A DNA stretch of 64,000 nucleotides from Dryomyza anilis (GCA_951804985.1 OX638131.1:104986464-105050463), one strand, 5' to 3'. Shown: positions 1 through 11,869, numbered from the stretch's first letter. Notes: generated by a model from the letters alone, not told the origin. Numbers and translations: made by a program.

Positions 1-528
1 TTAGCAAGCCGACAATGACCTGTAAGAAGTCCTGTTAGAATTCTCAGGTTTTTCTTCGATAGCTTAATGTATTCTTTAAATCTTCTTAAGTCATAGGACC
101 CAATGAATTTCTTTGATTGACGCATTTTAGCCTGCCCCAACCATAGGAGTTCTCTGGTGTTAAGTAGTTCTTCTCGTAAAAAATTTTACAACACTGTCAC
201 CGAATCCACAAAAAGGTTCGGGTCCTATTAGCTTTGTGGCGGCTCCTTTCCGTGCAAGTTTGTCAGCTTCTTCATTGCCTTCTATTCCTCTGTATCCAGG
301 GACCCAGAGTATGGTGACACTATTATTCATACCTAGTTTATTTATTTTACCTAGACATTCCCATACTAGTTCTGAATTGATCTCGTAAGATTCTAATGCC
401 ATTATGGCTGCCTGGCTGTCCAACAGGATTGCTATATTTCTATTGCTATAATGCCTATCCAGATTGAACTGGATGCATCTATCTATAGCGTATATTTCCG
501 CTTGAAAGATACTGGTGTATTTCCCCAT
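1..528 (-). mobile_element. Non-LTR retrotransposon fragment, RNase H domain (frameshifted)
   Basis: A minus-strand reading frame from 528 to 160 encodes about 122 residues of a retrotransposon-type RNase H. Visible landmarks are QAEIYAI (the conserved glutamate region), LLDSQAAI (the catalytic DSQAA motif), TILWVPGY with GIEGNEEADKLARKGA (the final conserved H/E/D region, with a Tyr where His is usual after VPG), and ADKLAR. The frame stops at 160, but the neighbouring frame continues to the window edge with residues ending in LTGLLTGHCRLA, the typical tail after RNase H in I/Jockey/R1-like elements. A single frameshift near 150-165 therefore separates the two parts, and the element continues outside the window. 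The missing His and the frameshift suggest a dead copy. The exact clade cannot be fixed from this piece. Confidence 0.85.
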
Positions 529-557
529 GGCTTCGAAGTATTTCGTTCTAGTTTAAA

Positions 558-1171
558 CTGCAAGCAATTTCGAACAGTTTTAGAATAATTTGGAGTCTAT
601 ACACACTAATATTTCAAGCGCCAACCGAATATGCAAGTTCTGCCAACAATTTTGTACAAGATTCATTTTAACCGAATGAAGTTAGTTGTTACAACTAACT
701 TTTCCGTTCTTCCAACCTCATGCCAAAAGAGGATTTTTCTGTGTGAATAATCTCAGTACTCCGGATATTTAAAATATGGAAAGAATAAAATTAACTAAAG
801 AAATCAAAATTGAAATCGATACCATAACTTCGAACCTGTATACCAAAACCGTTTCTTTATTATATTTAAATCGAAATCGTAACCAAAAGCAAACAAGAAA
901 AAAACGCACTGAATAGAGATTTGTTGCGCTCACCAACTCATTACCCAACCAAATTATTCGGTTCTGTCAATTGTTTACTCTTTGCTAATAGTCGAAACTA
1001 GTATGGACTACAACCAATTTCGAACCGTTTTAGAACAATTTGGAGAGTGTATAGGCTAATATTTTATGCGCCAACTGAATATGAAGTTGGTTATAATCGC
1101 AGAAAGTTGGTTGTTACAACTAACTTTTTCGTTCTTTCAATCTCATGCCAAAACAGGAGTTTTCTGCGTGT
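558..1171. repeat. Two direct copies of a ~165-190 bp repeat
   Basis: The segments 558-746 and 1007-1171 align over their whole length. Both run from a 'caatttcgaac.gttttagaa' start through 'gcgccaac.gaatatg' to a 'ctcatgccaaaa.agga.tttttct' end. Each contains an imperfect palindrome, gttgttacaactaac, near the middle. No coding potential is seen. The 260 bp between the copies is A+T-rich and unrelated. It may be two fragments of one dispersed element. Confidence 0.6.
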
Positions 1172-1539
1172 GTAAATCATTAGAAAATTTAAAAATAGCA
1201 CCGTATATGAAACAGAAATGTAAAGAAAAATGACAACGCACACAAAACTATTTTCCATTTTCAATTAAATATTTGAAAAATTATATAAATTAGTCAGGTT
1301 TCACAAAAATGTGTCACACCACATGAAGTAGGTATTTTTTATGATTTTGCTTTAAAATATTTATTTTATGCAATATTTTAAAAGTCAATAATTTTGATAA
1401 ATTACACGATCGACGTTATTGATGACATTGAATATAATAAATATTAATAAAAAAACAACTAAAAGAAACTATGTTATCTTAAAAAATAAAGTTTTTAATC
1501 ATTACAAAAAAAAAAAATTGCAATACCTCTAAGTGACAG

Positions 1540-2194
1540 TTGTCATTCGTAAATATCGCTGACATTTTTTGTCAATCAAAAAGGTAACAACGCAAAGCAA
1601 TACCACTGAAATAAAACCAAAAAAACGAAAATAAAAAATTCCCCCCATGACAAGGATCAGCAGCATTGTGATTGTGCAGTGATTGAAGACTTTGCCAAAG
1701 CCGCGACGATAACATTGGTCAGTCGGATAACATGACGACTGACGACTACGCTGCAGCAATTGTCATTGCTATGTAAATGGCGCTGTCAAAGTGCCACAAA
1801 ATCCCACAACAGCGAGTGACTCTCGTCCTTAAGCTGGTGGATAATATTGAATGTTGTGAGGTTACGTTGCCATTGCCGTTGAGTTGCAAACGAGCAACTC
1901 GACAATAAGTTCCAATTGTCAGAGTCGTTAGGAAAGAGTTGCTTGGAATCGATGGATGGATGGATAGAGGTTGACTGGAGGATCAGTAGTTGGATGTTGG
2001 ATTTTTGTTTTTCTTTTTGTAGACATTTTGCTCGCATGCGATTATCCCTGAACCTAAAAAGGGAAAGCAATGCCAATTGATGATGGTGCGTTTTAACGAT
2101 TGACTGACATGCAGTGCGCAGACCTTGATAAGTGGAGAGATAGACGGTCGGACAGCTGGGACAGAGTGACAGACAGTCAAACTGGACGAGGACG
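1540..2194. other. G+C-richer non-coding island
   Basis: This stretch is compositionally more complex than its A+T-rich surroundings. It has many tgaca/tgtca words, for example around 1650-1800 and 2090-2190. Short open frames exist on the minus strand, but they have no recognisable domain and overlap one another in several frames. I see no gene here. It could be constrained regulatory DNA, which is inference only. Confidence 0.3.
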
Positions 2195-2745
2195 GTGAAA
2201 ATGCACGGTATACACTGTCACTCAAATATGTGGAAGTTGTCCAACAGTTTGCATGTATTGAAACCCTAGGCGGAAAAGTATGAATTGATGACATCGTTCA
2301 AATATGTTTTTCTTGATTAATAAATTTGGCACTTCATCGATGATTAAACAGAAATATCTATAATATGTTATCACAACTAATATTTGCATATTTGTTGCAT
2401 ATTTTATATAAACACAGAATGCAGTAAAACAAATTTAGATGCATTAATTTTTCTAGGCAGATATAGCATTTTATTGGATATGGTAATATAATTAAAATAA
2501 ATACAGAATGTATTGAAAATGCACTGTATACACTGTCACTCAAATATGTGGAAATTGTCAAACAGTTCGCATATATTGAAACCCTAGTCGGAAAAGTATT
2601 ATTTGATGACATCGTTGAGACATGTTTTTTTATTAAGCAGTTTGACACTTCATCGATGATATAATGGAAATATCTAGTATATGTTGTCAGAACAAATATT
2701 TGCATATTTTTTGCATAGTTTAAATAAATACAGAATGCAGTAAGA
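2195..2745. repeat. Tandem pair of a ~319-bp repeat
   Basis: Unit 1 (from 2195) and unit 2 (from 2514) share the start tgaaaatgcac, then 'gtatacactgtcactcaaat', 'ttgaaaccctag.cggaaaag', 'gatgacatcgtt' and 'cacttcatcgatgat'. Both end with 'aaatacagaatgcagtaa'-type sequence. Weaker traces of the same tail recur near 3010-3080. It is non-coding. Confidence 0.7.
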
Positions 2746-4020
2746 AAAAGTAAATAAATTTGTATTTAAGGTTAAACAAACGACATAGAAATGCAGTATA
2801 TTTATGTATTTGTTTAATACAAAATCGAATATATCAATCTTGTAAAAATGAAAATATTTGATTTTGGACGTAAATCAAATACATCTGTATTTTTTTTAGG
2901 CTTTTTCATTTTTTCATCATTTTTCGGTGTATCAGGAAAATACAACTTTTGTTTTATATAAATAAAGTTCGTTTTTTATTTCTAGCTTAAATTGAATATA
3001 TTTAAAAAAAAATACAGAATGTAGTAAATATAAATGCATTTGTATTAAATTTTATATAAGATATGCAGTAAATGTATGTAGGGCAGAAAACGTAGTTAAA
3101 ATTAATATATTTGATTTTTAACGTATAGACATTTTTATTTTCTTTTTAAGTATTTCTTTTACAGTATTTTTCGGAGTAACAGAAAAATTTAACTTTTGTT
3201 TTATATGGAAATTAATTTGTTTTATTTTTTTATTTTACAAATAAAATATATTTTCCATGTTATTGAGAAATTCTAGAGTTCTTATTGGACATGAGAAAGC
3301 ATTCATTTATGTCATAACTTTCCTACTGGGCACATTTGACATACGCGCTGCTTCTGGACCTTCGTATATAAATCAGCCAACGAGTTATGCATGTCGTGCC
3401 GTGATCAGCGAATGTCAAAGTCAAAATTGCGCACAATGACATAAACCTTTAGGTTAACGAAATACACCACGTTAACCAGCAATGTTTTTCGGTTTGGCAG
3501 CAGCAGCAACATTAAACAGAACAACAACAGCAGTAGTAGCAGTAGCAACAACCGAAACTGTTGCTAAAAATAAAATAACCAACAATTCAACTGTCAAAGT
3601 CATTGAAATTGACGAAGACGAACTGTCATCACTGACAGCAGCAACAACAACAATGATGGCTGCAGCAGCAATTGTAACTGCAGCAACAGCAACGACAATG
3701 ACTTCTTGCGTTGCATTTTTCGTTGACAAGTAAATGCCAATTGTTGTTGCCAACGCATTGACAACATTGACGTACTGTCAGCGGTAGCATTGACTGGTCG
3801 GTCCTCTTTCGCATTGAAAATAGTTGCAACAATTGCTGTAATCAGTTTGTAAAGTGCGACAATCGAATGTAAGAGATGCCAACGTGAATAATGTGCAGGA
3901 AATTGTCTAAACGGCAAGATGCTGGCAAACGTGGAATATAACAAAATGATTTTTTTATTAATTTCGAATAATTTTATTTATTAATTTTTCCCTATAAAAA
4001 ACCCTATATAAAATAAATGG
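2746..4020. other. Intergenic; includes CAA/CAG/GTA-rich stretch
   Basis: 2746-3250 is A+T-rich spacer. 3257-3940 is more complex. 3495-3700 is rich in cag/caa/aca triplets, which opens alanine-, threonine- and valine-rich frames on both strands at once; that is a composition effect and not evidence of a gene. No splice-supported coding region was recognised. Confidence 0.35.
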
Positions 4021-4199
4021 TTGACACAAAGCAGTTTGGTGGTAGATTTTAGCAGACAAATGCGAAGTTTTTATTATTTTCTGCACTTGCTCAAAATATC
4101 TCCAAAAACAGTGACCTTCAAAATTCTAAAATATTATATTCCCAAATACTGCCAATTATCTGTGAGTTTTTGCTGGAAATGTGTCCGAATCAAATCAAA

Positions 4200-5060
4200 T
4201 TTTCACTAAAAATTCAAATTTTCACTAAAAATTCAATTTTTCAATAAAAATTCAATTTTTCACCAAAAATTAAATTTTTCACTAAAAATTCAATTTTTCA
4301 CTAAAAATTCAATTTTTCACTAAAAATTCAATTTTTCACTAAAAATTCAATTTTTCACTAAAAATTCAATTTTTCACTAAAAATTCAATTTTTCACTAAA
4401 AATTCAATTTTTCACTAAAAATTCAATTTTTCACTAAAAATTCAATTTTTCACTAAAAATTCAATTTTTCACTAAAAATTCAATTTTTCACTAAAAATTC
4501 AATTTTTCACTAAAAATTCAATTTTTCACTAAAATTCAATTTTTCACTAAAAATTCAATTTTTCACTAATAATTCAATTTTTCACAAAAAATTTAATTTT
4601 TCACTAAAAATTCAATTTTTAACAAAAAATTACATTTTTCACTAAAAATTACATTTTTCAATTCCCCTATAGAACGAATATTGCTACAATCTTGCAGCAA
4701 TATTACCGCAACATTGCAGCAGTATTGCTGCACTCTACAGCATAAATTCAATTACTCAATATACAATTTTTCACTAAAAATTCAATTTTTCAATTAAAAT
4801 TTATATTTTCAATAAAAATTCCTTTTTACACTAAAAAAAAAATCCATTTTTTTAAACTTAAATATTCCATTTTTCACTAAAAAATAAATAAAATTTTAAC
4901 AAAAAAATTCAATATTTCACTTAAAATTCAATTTTGCACTAAACATTCAATTTTTCACTATAAATTCAATTTTTCACAAAAAAATCGATTTTTCACTAAA
5001 AATTCAAATTTTCACTATAAATTCAAATTTTCTCTAAAAATAAAATTTTTCACTACTTAA
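4200..5060 (+). repeat. 19-bp minisatellite array, CACTAAAAATTCAATTTTT
   Basis: The array is a head-to-tail run of a 19-bp unit, near-perfect from about 4270 to 4660 and decayed after 4760. A non-repeat block at 4666-4750, rich in gcagcaatatt words, interrupts it. The unit contains the near-perfect palindrome AAAAATT-C-AATTTTT. The same unit recurs at 14.5-16.2, 17.6, 18.5-21.4, 40.5-41.4 and 43.4-44.2 kb. Confidence 0.95.
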
Positions 5061-6247
5061 GTTTTCTGAAGTTTTCTCTGTACAACACTTTTTAAATTTT
5101 TAGAATCGGTTGTGTGGTTTTGAAAAAACTCAATTTCACTCGATTCTGTTTAACAAATTATTTATAAAATTTCTCTGAGTGTATCGACTTTTCCAATTCG
5201 ACAATTACAAACAACAATTTTAATTGGTTGTGTTAAACATATGTCAATAGTTACTATAACTTCAAATTAGTAATCGTTCCAGTGATTTTAAAACTGTATA
5301 ATTATGTAATAATTCCAATAAGCAAACATTAGTTCAAATAAAATTCTAATTTGAATTTTATTCACTATATATATGATTGTCGTAAACAAAATTTATGAAT
5401 TGGACAATGAGTTGGTTGGCACAATAAATTCCAATTATGTGGGTACATATCCTATAATCGATATAAAAAGTTTAACATTTGAAAATTAAATAACTTTTAA
5501 TTAAATTAAATCAAACTTCACAATGAAAAATAAATATACATATATTTTTAATTATAGTTAAATATCTATGTGCAATTCAAAACCTGTAGTAGACATATGT
5601 TTGCAAATTATGTTTATTAATTTTATTTCTTTCAAATTACCAAAAAATATCGTAGTATCAAAAACCATAAATACAGAAAACATTTGAGTTAATCAACAAT
5701 TTCCTCAACCAAGTTATTTGGTGTTCTGAAATTTGAAATACATTTCTTTCAATCAAAAAGTAATAGATTGTAGTATTGACTAGAAGAAATACATAACATA
5801 TTGGTTAGTGTCCCTGATATTTTTTGCTGTGACAACCGAATAAAGTAGCTTTATCAAGAAATTGATAGTATTTTCATTATAACATAATGAATTTGATTAT
5901 AAATATAACTATTTACTTTGAAACCTCATTTATAAGTATTTTCTGTGTGAAGTAATCAATAATATTATTGTAAATCAATGTTTGATATAAAAATAATAAA
6001 GGTATCAATCAATCAACATTTTTTTACATAAATCGAATATGTCATAAATCAAGCTGAAAGCATTGGAAAAGCCCAATAGTATTGTTATATTTTATTTAAG
6101 GTATTTTTTATTTTTTATAACTGTCAGCTACCGTTTATTGTTATTTAATACAAAGTAGGTTTTTCAACGAGTACTATAGGCGGCAACCGAACAATTATAA
6201 TATTTTTGCAAAGTCATGTTTAAGTATTGTGGAATTTTAAAAACGGT
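5061..6247. other. A+T-rich intergenic spacer
   Basis: This is simple A+T-rich sequence with stop codons in all frames. I see no gene, RNA or clear repeat unit. Confidence 0.5.
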
Positions 6248-6269
6248 TTAAGCTTTTTATATTATAAAA

Positions 6270-6275
6270 TTTATT
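6270..6275 (-). terminator. Candidate polyA signal of the cuticle gene
   Basis: AATAAA on the minus strand, about 72 nt beyond the stop codon of the cuticular protein gene. It is the first canonical hexamer downstream. Cleavage would fall 10-30 nt further left. Confidence 0.5.
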
Positions 6276-6347
6276 CATTGATTAAGTAAAAAACAAGTAA
6301 GATAACATAACATTTTAAAGCATAACAACTGACAAAACAATATCGTA

Positions 6348-7164
6348 TTAATAGTGTCCATGTGCATAAGAGTCAACATGACCATGGTCATGTCCATCAT
6401 GCTTCTTGGCTACAGCATGTTCTTGCACTATGGAGAAACCATGTTCGGAGGCGCTACCACCGTGTCCAGCATGAGCAGCACCCTCAGCGTCAAAGCTATA
6501 ATCATGACCCTCAAAGGAATGTGCTTCATAACCATGTCCTTCATAGGCATTTGCTTCCTCAGCATGTCCTTCATCACCATGACCATGACCAGCACTATGT
6601 CCATATTCGCTAACCTTAGCGGAGCCACCATGGAAGGAGCTCTTGCCATGTCCCTCAGCACCGGCCACCTTAATATGGGTTGGTTCACGGTGCACCGTAG
6701 CCTCGAAACCCTTGTGTTTGTCCGCAGTGTAGACGACAGTTCGCTTATGACCATCGGCATCAATCAGCTCATAGTGTCCCGAAACCTTGTGACCTTTGCG
6801 TGTCTCGCTGTGTCCCTTAATGTCGCCGCTCTTGGGGTCCTTGACGCCATATTCGAAGCTGTATTCGGCGTGCGAGTTCGACTTGTCATCGTGAGCGCCG
6901 CCATGTCCATGATCATGTCCATGTGAACCGTGATCGTGGCCATCGTCGTGCGCTACAATATGCAACGATTGGTGACTGCTGCCGCCGCTACCATGTCCAC
7001 CATGAGAACTATGTCCTTCATGTGTCTGATAAGGGAAGGCAGTGACCAGTGCAATGCTCAGCACAGCGAAAACAGCGAGAAACTATTGAATAATATGATA
7101 ATTTTTTTAATTTTAAAACTTTTTTTCCTATTAAAATCATTATATTGCTTACCTTAAAGGCCAT
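6348..7164 (-). CDS. RR-2 cuticular protein, histidine/glycine-rich (two exons)
   Basis: This is a structural cuticle protein that binds chitin through the extended Rebers-Riddiford (RR-2, chitin_bind_4) domain. The gene model is exon 1 at 7164-7153 (ATG GCC TTT AAG, encoding MAFK), a 70-bp phase-0 intron at 7152-7083 with GTAAG and TAG borders, and exon 2 at 7082-6348, giving 248 residues. Joining the exons completes a signal peptide (MAFKFLAVFAVLSIALVTA) with likely cleavage before FPYQ; neither exon has it alone. A His/Gly-rich stretch (about 25-72) leads to the RR-2 domain (about 75-137) with YSFEYGVKDPKSGD, GHYELIDADGHKRTVVYTAD and GFEATVHRE. The C-terminal half is again His/Gly/Glu-rich and ends YAHGHY. 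A mini exon that splits the signal peptide is the usual layout for insect cuticle genes. The exon is markedly G+C-richer than its flanks and has no disruptions. No cuticle paralogue is seen nearby. The orthologous fly gene is not identified. Confidence 0.95.
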
Positions 7165-7242
7165 CGTATTCCTGCTAGATTATGAGTGAATGCGGAGATT
7201 TTAAATGGAGCTACTTGTACTCTAAGAAGAAAGACTTGAGCG

Positions 7243-7280
7243 AACTGTATCAAATTCAGCAATTACCATCAGTATTTATA
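7243..7280 (-). promoter_or_regulatory. Predicted core promoter of the cuticle gene
   Basis: On the minus strand a canonical TATAAATA lies at 7280-7273. About 34 nt downstream is an initiator-like ACAGTT, with the likely start A at 7246. This would give a 5' UTR of about 80 nt before the ATG at 7164. Spacing and motifs fit arthropod TATA/Inr promoters, which are common for cuticle genes. Confidence 0.6.
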
Positions 7281-7950
7281 CTAAATTATAAATATAAATT
7301 TCTGTTTTAGTGCTATACCGTTTAGAAAATAGACAAACCTTTCACTGCCGAAAAAAAGTACATAGCTTTTGCAAAAGTAGTTCAAGATTTTGGGTGAGGG
7401 AAACGCCTGCTTATTGAGGTTTTTTGTGTTTTTTTCTTTGCTATTTTCTCGTTATATTTTAGTATATATTTATTTTTGAAAGTTTATTGTTTTGTGTTTT
7501 CACAAATAGTAGATGAGGTTCATCATAGAAATTCATTAATATATTAAGTAAAAAAATATCAAAGGTGCTTTTCTGGTACAAATTGTTATTACTGGGAAGT
7601 ATCCATTTCAATTTCAACTTGTCATAACACGATTGGTTGCATGAAAACATATTCTGGCCAGATGTGCTCCCTTCATAGATTAGGAATAGATTAAAATAAG
7701 TTTTGATTAAATCTTTATTCTACATTTAACCGCACCAATACCAAATATTAATAATGTTTTAATATTTCGAGTGAGAAATGTGATCAATGGTTCCTCTAAG
7801 CTACACCCATGTTAGGTCAGGGCCATCGATGACCGATAGAATTTTCCTCTTACAAAGTATTGATGACATTTTCATACAAATTCCACCACTTCAAGCATGA
7901 CGTGTCTTTAATGATCATGTGTTATCATGTATAAGAATTTTTGACTTATC
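7281..7950. other. Intergenic upstream of the cuticle gene
   Basis: No gene recognised. The region could hold cuticle-gene regulatory sites, but nothing specific can be supported. Confidence 0.4.
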
Positions 7951-8194
7951 TAAGATGACTAAGATACTGGACTGGGGCTAACAACATCTTTTCATAGAAA
8001 CATTTTTCTTTACCGCGCTACCTCTCGGCAGAAAATGGCAAACCTACGAGAGTAAAATACTGCCTATGAAAAGCTCTCACCCGCCGTTCGGATTCGGCAA
8101 TAAACTGTAGGTCCCACCACTTTGAGTACAAATACAACACGCACAGCTCAAAATGGTGAGAGAGCTCGGCCTAAGTTCTTATAGGACTGTAATG

Positions 8195-8248
<54 letters not shown>

Positions 8249-8253
8249 ATGAC
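7951..8253 (+). mobile_element. tRNA-derived SINE, 5'-truncated copy
   Basis: From about 7966 (ctggactggggctaac) to about 8195 the sequence matches the body of the full-length SINEs at 22775 and 54642, including 'accgcgctacctctcg', 'cacccgccgttcggattcgg' and 'gtcccaccactttgagtaca'. The tRNA-like head is absent. The tail is replaced by a (TA)n run (8196-8245). The 9-bp repeat taagatgac occurs at 7951-7959 and 8245-8253 and looks like the target-site duplication. Confidence 0.9.
8196..8245. repeat. (TA)n microsatellite
   Basis: An uninterrupted TA dinucleotide run of about 25 units at the 3' tail of the SINE copy. Confidence 0.95.
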
Positions 8254-8329
8254 AGTATGATCATAATGTCCTAAATATTAGACATCTGCACAAACGTAAT
8301 TAAAACCTACTTCAAGACATTTATTTTAT

Positions 8330-9065
8330 TTCATGACTGGTTATGTCACCTTGCTCACTAAAACAAAGCACAAGTAGTGCCAACACAAAACACAAGTATG
8401 ACGTTGTTGTAGTGAAGACGTCTTTAATGATGTACAATAAAAATCCAAATACTGAAATCAACTGATTTTGACACTGAGTACTCAATGCGTTCTACATCTT
8501 TTTATCATTCTTACTTTAAGGAATTTTTATTATTTTTGAAATATAGTAAAAATTCAAAAGGTATAAGAAAATCATATAATATTTGATATTAAGTTTTTTA
8601 TTTATCGAACATTTTTTTTCAAAAAAATATTTTCTTTTTTTTTGGTACATTGCTTTTTCGTTATTTTTTTTGTCTTAATTTGTTTACATTTTTTTTAAAT
8701 GATTTTTTATTGTATTTATTATAAATACATAAATACAGACACTACCGTGGAACGCCGAGCGGCAGCTTTGTTGTTGTTTTCAATGTTATTCTCTTCACTC
8801 GTTGCGCTCACTCAGTCACTACACTCACTGTACTTGTTGAATTTTCTGCTACAGTAGTGTCAGTTGGTTTTTTAAATATTGAATGTCTTGAAAAAAAAAA
8901 ATGTCTTGACACTTCTTGACACCAATGAAACAAATACTGCAATGAAACAAATACTGCAATGAAACAAATACTGTGGACTGCCATTGCGAAATGCACTCAA
9001 TGCTGTAGAAAGCATATTTTGCGGATTGAACTTTAAATAAATTTTTTGCAGATGTCTAATATCTA
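8330..9065. repeat. Dispersed ~740-bp repeat (uninterrupted copy)
   Basis: This matches two separated blocks at 45.33-45.55 kb and 47.07-47.47 kb. Shared landmarks are 'gcacaagtagtg.caa', 'gacactgagtactca.tgc', 'aaaatcatataat', 'gaacgccgagcggca', 'cactcactgtacttgttga' and 'caaatactgc'. At the other locus mini-me-like elements sit between the halves, so this copy shows the pre-insertion structure. It has no coding region. The class is unknown. Confidence 0.75.
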
Positions 9066-9069
9066 TGAT

Positions 9070-9508
9070 CACTACGGTGTCACTTATTTGAAACTTTTTT
9101 TGGAATTTTAGTTTTATCACCCCCTATGATTGTTTATAAGGGACAAAAAATAAGATATGCAAAATATTTTTGAATTTAAACAACCATATCACAGGCCGCA
9201 ATGACATTGAATATTGTACTAGGAAGTGCATTTGTACTAGGAGTCGAAATTTAGAATATTCGAAAACAATATTTCGAGTAAGCCATCTTATAGAACTGTT
9301 CGCAAAAAAATATATGTAATCGGATTTTCGATAATGTTCCGAGTTATCAATTCTTTTATACTGCATTAAACACATATAAACCAAGGAAAATATTTTAAGT
9401 ATGCGATCCTTTAAAAAGCCTAATGGAGACTACATTCAATTGGTATACAAATGTTGTGCCAATAGTTTGTGTTTATATTTTATAAAATTATCCTTTGATT
9501 TATATGTG
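9070..9508. other. A+T-rich intergenic spacer
   Basis: Short open frames only, with no recognisable domain or repeat. Confidence 0.45.
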
Positions 9509-10029
9509 ATCACCAATGGGGTTGGGTACAAAATTCAGTCTGACTAAAATTCTGTTTCACAAAATTCCGTTTTACAAAATTCTGGTTTACAAAATTCTGG
9601 TTTTCAAAATTCTGTTTTTCAAAATTCTGATTCACATTATTCTGTTTCCCAAAATTCTGGTTTGTGGGTATGCGCCGCTGGCAAAAAATTATTTGAAAAT
9701 ATATCGAGCGATTTTTTTCAAATAATTTTTTTATTTAACTGAAAATGTAATTACAAACTTATACATAATAATAAAACTACAAAGGACTCAATTAGTCATT
9801 CTTGTTTTGATTTTATGATGTTTGGCTTCTAATAATGAGAAATTATTGTCTCAATGTCCCAATGTATTATGAGCGATGGAATCCTAATAATTTTATTACA
9901 GTTTTTAGTTTAAACACTTTTCAGTCACACTACAATATTTAAAACGAATAGCAAAAAAATTAGTTTATAATTAATTAAATATTGTTCTCATTTTTAACTT
10001 TCCCAAGTAGGAATTAACGACCGGCACTA

Positions 10030-10375
10030 GCCTGACACAGATTTGTGCCAATGCTACTCAGGTCTGTGCCAACGCTGTTATTCAAGCTCGTTCCAAAACT
10101 GTTTCAAGACTGGAATGATAACTATGTTACAAGCCTGTATTCCAGGCTTGTACACAGGCAAAATTTGGGTCAGACCTCATTCTCAGTCTAGTGCCAACAC
10201 TGTGTTTCAGACCTGTGCCAAGACTGTGTCAAGACTGGAATGATAACTATGTTACAAGCCTGTAATTCAGGATTGTACCAAGGCTTGTGTCCCAGGATTG
10301 TACCAAAGCTTGTACCAAGGCTTGTGTCTCAGTCTTGAAACAATACCTATGGCCAAGACTTGCGACAATCCTTGG
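10030..10375 (+). repeat. Degenerate caaggcttgtgcc-type minisatellite
   Basis: A block with 'gtgccaa.(g/a)ctgt.tca', 'ttcaagactggaatgataac' and 'tatgttacaagcctgta' occurs twice, about 140 bp apart. It is followed by runs of 'caggattgtaccaaggcttg'. It opens short frames on both strands that are not genes. Confidence 0.8.
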
Positions 10376-10829
10376 AATACGCCTGAAGATTAAGGCTATT
10401 GGGCATAATTTTTCATGGGCATTGCATTCATTATTCATTTCATCACACTTGAGAGTTGAGTCTGTAGAGAAATAAATATGTAAGAGGTTAACAACCAATT
10501 TAACAGTAATACTTACGTTAATTTGCAGACTTTTTGTTCAGACAACTTCAAAGAGTTGAGTTTCTCGAATATATTTTTTTGACATTTAAAAAATCGTCAA
10601 CAAAAATTTTTTTTTTCATCAGATAAGTGTTCTTTAACATGGAAACAACACAAAAATGTCCCCATAGTAAACTTTAATTTACTGAAGTCAAAGTCGGTAC
10701 ACACGCATAACTAGGCATGGGACGAAAAGTTGTCGAGACGGAATTTTGAATTTCCGTCAGCATATGGCGGTTAGGATAATTTGGAAATTTTCATATGTGG
10801 CTCAATATTGTGTAAGCCTTGTGTCAATA

Positions 10830-11265
10830 TTGGTATACCGAGGCCGGTGTGGAGTTCGAGAATGAAAATTGTGCCAGACTAGTGTCCATCATAAACTAAC
10901 AAGACCTGTTTGAAATCTGGGAATGACAAATGTGTCTAGCTTGGTATATCAAGGCCTGTATGGAGTCTGTGAGTGACGATTGTGCCAGGCTTTTGTCGAA
11001 CCTAGACTAACAAGGCCTGTGTAATGCCTGGGAGTCACGATTGTCCCAGGCTTGTGTCGAACCTAGATTAACAAGGCCTGTGTGGAGTCTGTGAGTGACG
11101 ACGGTGCCAGTCTTGTGTCGAACCTAAACTAACAAGGCCTGTGTACAGCCTGGGAGTAACGATTGTCCCAGGATTGTGTCGAACCTAGACTAACAAGGCC
11201 TGTGTGGAGTCTGTGAGTGACGATTGTACCAGGCTTGTGTCTGGTCCGATATACCAAGCCTTGGT
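10830..11265 (+). repeat. ~65-70 bp minisatellite (acaaggcctgtgtggag...)
   Basis: About six head-to-tail units of roughly 63-70 bp. Each has 'aacaaggcctgtgt', 'ctg.gagt.acgattgt.cca' and 'ggcttgtgtcgaacctagac', with substitutions between units. It lies inside the element bounded by ATCACCAA. Confidence 0.9.
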
Positions 11266-11869
11266 AGTCAAGCCTGTAACAAGCCTAACTCTTTTGTTGC
11301 AGCCTGGAAATTCCCACCTGGGTTTGTCATAATTTAATTGTTTTTTTACTAATTTGTGTGTTTTTTTTTTGATTTTTTTTTTTTTTGTTAAATTAATATA
11401 TTTTTCACTGATATGAATTGCTGTTAGCTCGATTTTAAGAATGCATTAAGCTGTTCAATTATTTATTACATATTGCATAATTTGTACCCAAGGAATAAAT
11501 ATCTTTTCAAACACATACCTTATTATATGTAATATTTCTTCTTCATAATAAACTGGCTTTAATTCTTAACAAATAATTTAACGCAATATTATTTTGATCA
11601 TAATGAAATGGAGAGATTTAAGTGAAGGAAAATTCTTTAATATGGGGTAAATACATGAATTTATATTCAGAGCAATAGTATTTTTTCATATCTCATGTAC
11701 AATAACAAATTAAAAAAAAAACCTGAATTTTTATAGACAGGATTTTATTAAAAACAGAATTTTGTAAAACAGAATTTTGGAAAACATAATTTTAGTCAGA
11801 CAGAATTTTTTTTTGGAAAAAAAAAACAGAATTTTTGTTAGACATAATTTTGTGGCTATTCATCACCAA

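Larger units (their letters stand above)
9509..11869. mobile_element. Non-autonomous element with inverted minisatellite ends and candidate 8-bp TSD
   Basis: The 8-bp repeat ATCACCAA occurs at 9509-9516 and again at 11862-11869. Just inside, the left end (9517 onward) carries a degenerate tandem of acaaaattctgttt (to about 9665). The right end (about 11735-11855) carries the same tandem in inverse orientation, both with 'aaaatt.(a/t)gtct.ac'. The interior contains two further minisatellites (10030-10370 and 10830-11260). No transposase is visible. An 8-bp duplication would fit hAT-like insertion, but the ends lack the usual CAG start, so the superfamily is open. Confidence 0.6.

Noticed and set aside
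3472..3753. Ala/Val-rich and Thr/Ala-rich frames on both strands
   Set aside because: They arise from CAG/CAA/GTA-type triplet-rich sequence. Both strands are open at once and no domain is present.
6354..6926. Plus-strand 190-residue Met/Ser-rich frame
   Set aside because: It is antisense to the well-supported RR-2 cuticle exon. The composition comes from the His-rich coding strand.
8330..9065. Solo LTR of a retrotransposon
   Set aside because: It is dispersed and has two copies, but no TG...CA ends, target duplication, primer-binding site or polypurine tract could be shown, so it is listed only as a repeat.
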